A stretch of DNA of 64,000 nt from Pandoraea terrae (GTDB taxonomy: Bacteria; Pseudomonadota; Gammaproteobacteria; Burkholderiales; Burkholderiaceae). The notes beneath the pieces were generated by a model. The model had not been told where the DNA came from. It worked only from the letters and a program-made list of their open reading frames with translations, and made no database searches. The stretch covers positions 1 through 64,000 of the forward strand of contig NZ_CABPRZ010000006.1 of NCBI RefSeq assembly GCF_902459695.1. The letters are read 5' to 3'. Every line of letters starts with the position of its first letter. Positions within the stretch are counted from its first letter, which is position 1. Both the position numbers and the translations under genes were made by a program. This document shows positions 57,224 through 64,000 of the stretch, piece by piece.

Positions 57224-58447
57224 ATGAACTTCGAACATTCCGACAAGGTGCGTGGGTTGATCGCGTGCCTCGAAGCGTTCATGGATGAACACATTTATCC
57301 AAATGAGCAGGATTACTACGGGTTCGTCAATGACCCGGCTCATCTGTGGCAAGAATGGCCGAAGATGGAAGCTCTCAAGGCCGAGGCCCGGGCCCAAGGC
57401 CTGTGGAATCTGTTCCTGCCATGTGAGTACGGCCGCTTTAGCCCTGGCCTCCACAACCTCGAATATGCTCCGCTGGCCGAGATCATGGGGCGCGTGCCCT
57501 TTGCCTCGCAGGTCTTCAACTGCTCGGCGCCCGATACCGGCAACATGGAGGTCCTGGCCAAGTTTGGCAGCCCGGAGCAGCAGGAGCGCTGGCTCGAGCC
57601 CCTGCTGAACGGTGAGATTCGTTCCGCCTTTGTGATGACCGAGCCGCAGGTCGCATCTTCCGACGCGACTAACCTCCAAATGACGATTCTTCCCGATGGC
57701 GATGATTACGTCATCAACGGCCGCAAATGGTGGATCACCGGCGCGCGGCATCCGCAGTGCCAGATCTTTCTGGTCATGGGCAAGACGCTGCTGAACAATC
57801 CGGTTCACCAACAGCACTCGACGATCCTCGTGCCGCGAAACACGCCAGGCGTCAGCATCGTACGTGACACTACCGTCTTCGGGTCCCTGCACTCGCCCTT
57901 TGGGGAGTGTGAGCTGAAGTTCGACAACGTGCGCGTGCCTCGCGAGAATCTGATCCTTGGTGAAGGCCGCGGATTTGAAATTGCCCAAGGACGGCTCGGC
58001 CCTGGCCGGATACACCATTGCATGCGCTCCATCGGTCAAGCACAGCGCGCACTCGAAATCATGGCGCGCCGCGCACAAAATCGCGTGGCCTTTGGCAAGA
58101 AGTTATCGGAGCAAGGCAGCATCCGCCAGGACATCGCGCGCTCCTACTGCGAAATCGAACAGGCGCGCCTGTTGACCCTGAAGGCCGCCGATCACATGGA
58201 CCGTTATGGCAACAAGGTCGCCAAAGACCTTATCGCAGCAATCAAGATCGTCGCGCCGCAAATGGCGCAGACGGTAGTCGACCGCGCGATCCAGATTCAT
58301 GGCGGCATGGGGGTGAGCGACGACACACCACTAGCCTACTTCTTCACGACCAACCGCTATCTGCGCATTGCAGACGGTCCGGACGAAGTCCACATCGCAC
58401 AGCTTGGCAAGCTGAAAATTGGCGAATACTGCGCAAACGCTCACTGA
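57224..58447 (+). CDS. Acyl-CoA dehydrogenase (ACAD11-like)
   Basis: This 407-residue FAD enzyme belongs to the ACAD10/11-related branch: [18 protein letters not shown] (in place of AGSD), [14 protein letters not shown], and [18 protein letters not shown]. The C-terminal [20 protein letters not shown] is typical. Its relatives act on long or branched acyl-CoA. A phosphotransferase of the kind fused to mammalian ACAD11 is encoded separately at 43066, so the two may work in series (inferred). Confidence 0.94.
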   Translation: MNFEHSDKVRGLIACLEAFMDEHIYPNEQDYYGFVNDPAHLWQEWPKMEALKAEARAQGLWNLFLPCEYGRFSPGLHNLEYAPLAEIMGRVPFASQVFNCSAPDTGNMEVLAKFGSPEQQERWLEPLLNGEIRSAFVMTEPQVASSDATNLQMTILPDGDDYVINGRKWWITGARHPQCQIFLVMGKTLLNNPVHQQHSTILVPRNTPGVSIVRDTTVFGSLHSPFGECELKFDNVRVPRENLILGEGRGFEIAQGRLGPGRIHHCMRSIGQAQRALEIMARRAQNRVAFGKKLSEQGSIRQDIARSYCEIEQARLLTLKAADHMDRYGNKVAKDLIAAIKIVAPQMAQTVVDRAIQIHGGMGVSDDTPLAYFFTTNRYLRIADGPDEVHIAQLGKLKIGEYCANAH

Positions 58448-58599
58448 GCTGCCATCGCACTGACGTCCCCGGCCCTGCTGCCCCGTGCCCACAACTTCGG
58501 CGATCTGGGCGGGCACCACACGTGCGTTGGTCACAGTGCCGTCCGGGGACGTCTGTAGCGCCCCCGGGCGTTCACTGCGGCCAGCGACACAGCACGCGC

Positions 58600-58890
58600 A
58601 TTGCCGCCGCAGATGGCAAAGACGACGTGAACGGCCCCGCGCTGATACCTGCCAACCCGCCGGCGCTGAAGGTCCCCGTCGTCGCCTCCGGCGGCAACGC
58701 CGATGGCCAAGGCCTTCGCCCCGCCCTGATGCTCAGCGCGCAGGGCTTCAACATGGGCACACGCTGTTGCGCGATGCGGGAAGCGCAGATCCACGACGGG
58801 ATCAGCCGCGCTCTGCGGTATGTCCGCGTGCGCGGCACGCGGCCGATCTTCCTGAACAACGCAACGATGTACCCGATTGGGCGCCCCTGA
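58600..58890 (+). pseudogene. Nitronate monooxygenase C-terminal remnant
   Basis: The plus frame reads LIPANPPALKVPVVASGGNA, then DGQGLRPALMLSAQGFNMGT and ends RPIFLNNATMYPIGRP. This matches the FMN-binding second half of nitronate monooxygenases (VIASGGIADGRGL ... GINMGTRF). The N-terminal half and start are missing. Confidence 0.65.
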
Positions 58891-58964
58891 TTGACCGCAT
58901 GGCGACTGTCGCCCGCGCCAACGCGGGGCGCCCCGAACAACATTGTCGAGAAAGGAACTGAGGT

Positions 58965-61109
<2,145 letters not shown>

Positions 61110-61132
61110 AGCCTGTCAAGAGGAGACGTTTC

Positions 61133-62263
61133 ATGCGCATCGGTGTTCCACTGGAGACAGTGGCTGGGGAAACCCGGGTTGCCGTCACCCCGGAAACTGC
61201 CAAGAAGCTCGCGGCCCAGGGCCACGAGGTCCAGGTGCAAGCGCGCGCTGGCGTGGCGGCCAGCGTCACTGACGCGGCCTACGAGGCCGTCGGGGCCCAG
61301 ATCGTAGACCGCGCAGCGGCCTTCGCTGCCGAGCTGGTGCTGAAGGTACAGCGCCCACGAGCCGACGAGCTGGCCCTGATGAAACCGGGCAGCGTGCTGG
61401 TGGGCATGCTCAACCCCTTCGACAAGGCTGGCCTGCAGGCCATGGCCACGGCCGGCCTGACCGCCTTCGCACTGGAGGCCGCACCGCGCACCACCCGCGC
61501 GCAAAGCATGGACGTGCTGTCCAGCCAGGCCAACATCGCCGGCTATAAGGCCGTTACCATGGCGGCCGACCGCTACCAGAAGTTCTTCCCCATGCTGATG
61601 ACCGCCGCCGGAACGGTGAAGGCCGCGCGAATGGTGATCCTGGGCGTGGGCGTGGCGGGTTTGCAGGCCATCGCCACCGCCAAGCGCATGGGCGCGACGA
61701 TCGAGGCCTCCGATGTGCGCCCCTCAGTGAAGGAGCAAGTGGAGTCACTGGGCGCCAAGTTCATCGACGTGCCCTACGAAACCGCTGAGGAAAAGGAAGC
61801 CGCCGAAGGCGTGGGCGGTTATGCCCGGCCGATGCCGCAGAGCTGGCTGGACCGGCAGAAGGTGGAGGTGGCCAAGCGCGTGGCGCTGGCCGACGTGGTG
61901 ATCTCCACCGCGCTGATCCCCGGCCGCGCCGCCCCCGTGCTGATCACCGAGGAGATGGTCAAAGCCATGAAGTCGGGGTCGGTGATCGTCGACATCGCCG
62001 CCGGCAAGGGCCCGAATGGCCGCGATGGCAATTGCCCGTTGACCGAGGCCGGCAAGACGGTGACCAGGCACGGCGTGGTCATCGTCGGAGAGACCAACCT
62101 GCCTGCGCTGCTGGCGGCCGATGCGTCGGCCCTCTATGCCCGCAATGTGCTGGATTTTCTGAAGCTGGTCACCACCAAGGACGCCCGCTTCGAGATGCCT
62201 GCCAACGACGACATCGTTGATGCCTGCCTGATGACCCACGGCGGTGAAGTCAAGCGCGCCTGA
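61133..62263 (+). CDS. pntAA: NAD(P) transhydrogenase alpha-1 subunit
   Basis: This 376-residue NAD(H)-binding subunit (domain I) of the proton-translocating transhydrogenase opens MRIGVPLETVAGETRVAVTP. The dinucleotide motif is VILGVGVAGLQAIA, and the mobile-loop region has RPMPQSW. The split alpha-1/alpha-2/beta arrangement is typical of this group. Placed directly after fadB, it would let NADH from beta-oxidation supply NADPH for the Baeyer-Villiger enzymes (inferred). Confidence 0.95.
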   Translation: MRIGVPLETVAGETRVAVTPETAKKLAAQGHEVQVQARAGVAASVTDAAYEAVGAQIVDRAAAFAAELVLKVQRPRADELALMKPGSVLVGMLNPFDKAGLQAMATAGLTAFALEAAPRTTRAQSMDVLSSQANIAGYKAVTMAADRYQKFFPMLMTAAGTVKAARMVILGVGVAGLQAIATAKRMGATIEASDVRPSVKEQVESLGAKFIDVPYETAEEKEAAEGVGGYARPMPQSWLDRQKVEVAKRVALADVVISTALIPGRAAPVLITEEMVKAMKSGSVIVDIAAGKGPNGRDGNCPLTEAGKTVTRHGVVIVGETNLPALLAADASALYARNVLDFLKLVTTKDARFEMPANDDIVDACLMTHGGEVKRA

Positions 62264-62282
62264 CGCGCAACGGAGACGATAT

Positions 62283-62594
62283 ATGGATGCAGTATCCCAC
62301 ACCCTCATCAACCTCAGCACCTTTGTGCTGGCCGTCTACGTGGGCTACCACGTAGTCTGGAACGTCACCCCTGCGCTGCACACGCCGCTGATGGCAGTCA
62401 CCAACGCCGTGTCAGCGATCGTCATCGTGGGCGCCATGTTGGCCGCAGCGCTGACGGAAACCATCCTCGGGCGCAGCTTCGGCGTGCTTGCAGTGGCCCT
62501 GGCCGCGGTGAACGTCTTTGGCGGATTCCTGGTCACCAGGCGCATGCTGGAGATGTTCAAGAAGAAGACTCCAGCCAAGAAGGAGGGTCGGTAA
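62283..62594 (+). CDS. pntAB: NAD(P) transhydrogenase alpha-2 subunit
   Basis: This 103-residue membrane subunit has three hydrophobic helices (LSTFVLAVYVGYHVVW, LMAVTNAVSAIVIVGAML, FGVLAVALAAVNVFGGFLV). The conserved TPLMAVTNAVSAIV contributes to the proton channel. The C-terminus is Lys-rich. It is one base from pntB. Confidence 0.95.
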   Translation: MDAVSHTLINLSTFVLAVYVGYHVVWNVTPALHTPLMAVTNAVSAIVIVGAMLAAALTETILGRSFGVLAVALAAVNVFGGFLVTRRMLEMFKKKTPAKKEGR

Positions 62595-62595
62595 C

Positions 62596-64000
62596 ATGAG
62601 CATGAACCTCGTTGTCTTTCTGTACCTCGTTGCGAGTGTATGCTTCATCCAGGCTCTCAAGGGCCTCTCCCACCCCGCCACCTCGCTCCGCGGCAATGCC
62701 TTCGGTATGGTCGGCATGAGCATTGCCGTGCTCACCACCTCCGCGCTGATCATCAAGCTGGCCGGCTCAGGAACCGGCCTGGCCTGGGTGCTTCTGGGCC
62801 TGCTGATCGGCGGCGGTGCCGGGACTGTGATGGCCCAGCGCGTAGAGATGACCAAAATGCCCGAGGTGGTGGCCTTCATGCACAGCATGATAGGCCTGGC
62901 AGCGGTATTCATCGCCGCTGCTGCCGTGGTCGAACCCTGGGCCTTCCAGATCACCGCCAAGGGCAGCCAGATTCCCGCGGGCAATCGCTTCGAGCTGGCG
63001 CTCGGCGCATTCATCGGCGCAGTCACCTTTTCTGGTTCTGTGATCGCCTTCGGCAAGCTCTCGGGCAAGTACAAGTTCCGGCTGTTCCAGGGCGCGCCAG
63101 TAACCTTCTCCGGCCAGCACCAGCTTAACGCCGTGCTGGGCCTGGCCTCGGTGTTCTGCGTGCTCAGCTTCTGGCATTCGCAATCGCCCGTGGACTTCGC
63201 CCTGGTCTGCACGCTGGGCTTTGCGATGGGCGTGCTCATCATCATCCCCATTGGTGGCGCCGACATGCCTGTGGTGGTGTCCATGCTCAACAGCTACTCG
63301 GGCTGGGCAGCGGCAGGCATTGGCTTCAGCCTGAACAACAGCATGCTGATCATCGCCGGTTCGCTCGTGGGCAGCTCGGGCGCTATCCTGAGCTACATCA
63401 TGTGCAAGGCCATGAACCGCAGCTTCTTCAACGTTATTCTGGGTGGCTTTGGTGGCGCGGCCGGAGCGGGCCAAGTTGCACAGCAGCAGCGCAGTGTGAA
63501 AAGCGGAAGCCCCGACGATGCCGCGTTTATCCTGGGCAATGTCGAAACCGTGGTCATTGTGCCAGGCTACGGACTGGCAGTCGCGCGTGCCCAGCATGCG
63601 GTGAAAGAGCTGGCCGAGAAGCTTACGCACAAGGGCGTGACGGTCAAGTACGCCATCCACCCGGTGGCAGGCCGCATGCCCGGCCACATGAACGTGTTGC
63701 TGGCCGAAGCCGAAGTGCCCTACGACCAGGTGTTCGAGATGGAAGACATCAATGGCGAATTCGGTCAAGTTGATGCGGCCATCATCCTCGGCGCCAACGA
63801 CGTGGTGAATCCGGCCGCGCTACAAAAGGGCAGCTCCATCTACGGCATGCCGATCCTTGAAGCGTACAAGGCCAAGACCGTCATCGTCAACAAGCGTTCC
63901 ATGGCCGCCGGTTACGCCGGCCTGGACAACGAGTTGTTCTACATGGACAAGACCATGATGGTCTTCGGCGATGCGAAGAAGGTGGTCGAGGAGATGGTGA
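62596..64000 (+). CDS. pntB: NAD(P) transhydrogenase beta subunit (3' end beyond window)
   Basis: This subunit has a membrane domain of about nine helices followed by the NADP(H)-binding domain III. IGGADMPVVVSMLNSYSGWA is the family signature, and IVPGYGLAVARAQH with GRMPGHMNVLLAEA marks the NADP-binding domain. It is cut after about 468 codons, close to its expected end (460-480). AGGAGG lies before the ATG at 62596. Confidence 0.95.
   Translation, partial: MSMNLVVFLYLVASVCFIQALKGLSHPATSLRGNAFGMVGMSIAVLTTSALIIKLAGSGTGLAWVLLGLLIGGGAGTVMAQRVEMTKMPEVVAFMHSMIGLAAVFIAAAAVVEPWAFQITAKGSQIPAGNRFELALGAFIGAVTFSGSVIAFGKLSGKYKFRLFQGAPVTFSGQHQLNAVLGLASVFCVLSFWHSQSPVDFALVCTLGFAMGVLIIIPIGGADMPVVVSMLNSYSGWAAAGIGFSLNNSMLIIAGSLVGSSGAILSYIMCKAMNRSFFNVILGGFGGAAGAGQVAQQQRSVKSGSPDDAAFILGNVETVVIVPGYGLAVARAQHAVKELAEKLTHKGVTVKYAIHPVAGRMPGHMNVLLAEAEVPYDQVFEMEDINGEFGQVDAAIILGANDVVNPAALQKGSSIYGMPILEAYKAKTVIVNKRSMAAGYAGLDNELFYMDKTMMVFGDAKKVVEEMV

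Overview
The window comes from a GC-rich betaproteobacterium, most likely a Burkholderiaceae member. Pandoraea, Paraburkholderia and Cupriavidus relatives are all plausible and the sequence alone does not settle the genus. This rests on an RNase R opening LSKYPYPIPSREEILG, a DUF4148 secreted protein, and a tRNA-Leu pair beside housekeeping RNA-modification and repair genes.

Layout. 1-14.4 kb is mostly chromosomal: rnr (cut by the left edge), two tandem tRNA-Leu(CAG) genes with their own promoters and terminators, an acyltransferase, rsuA, rlmJ, tag, a ChaA-type antiporter, a methyltransferase / 31-codon ORF / gamma-glutamyltransferase-like cassette, small Burkholderia-type proteins and a secreted alpha/beta hydrolase. 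At 14.41 kb the first nine codons of an exodeoxyribonuclease III gene appear and then break off, followed at once by a tyrosine integrase. I read this as the left edge of a genomic island. 14.4-21.4 kb holds the integrase, a tRNA 3' fragment, a RelE/HigA-type toxin-antitoxin pair, phage scraps, a hybrid histidine kinase with a response regulator, and an IS701 remnant.

21.6-64 kb is an acyl-CoA and ketone catabolic region. It holds three Baeyer-Villiger-type monooxygenases, four short-chain dehydrogenases, three acyl-CoA dehydrogenases, an enoyl-CoA hydratase, two fused hydratase/3-hydroxyacyl-CoA dehydrogenases, a thiolase, an alpha-methylacyl-CoA racemase-type CaiB protein, an acyl-CoA ligase, hydrolases, a UGSC-type protein with a partner and a KAS III-like enzyme, and a three-subunit proton-translocating transhydrogenase (cut by the right edge). 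A coherent reading, by inference, is uptake of a cyclic or branched ketone-bearing substrate: oxygen insertion by a Baeyer-Villiger enzyme, ester hydrolysis, dehydrogenation, CoA activation, racemisation and beta-oxidation, with transhydrogenase exchanging NADH and NADPH. Scraps of IS6, IS110 and IS701 elements, a panC pseudogene next to an intact panD, and several gene fragments show a heavily rearranged region.

The most notable signal is a dispersed palindrome, consensus ACTGtCATnaTGACAGT, found eight times between 27.18 and 46.97 kb. Copies lie ahead of the AraC gene, a Baeyer-Villiger gene, the UGSC operon, the quinone-reductase-like gene, the acyl-CoA ligase/phosphotransferase divergent pair and, more weakly, the only TetR gene. 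It looks like the operator of one regulon, probably controlled by that TetR protein.
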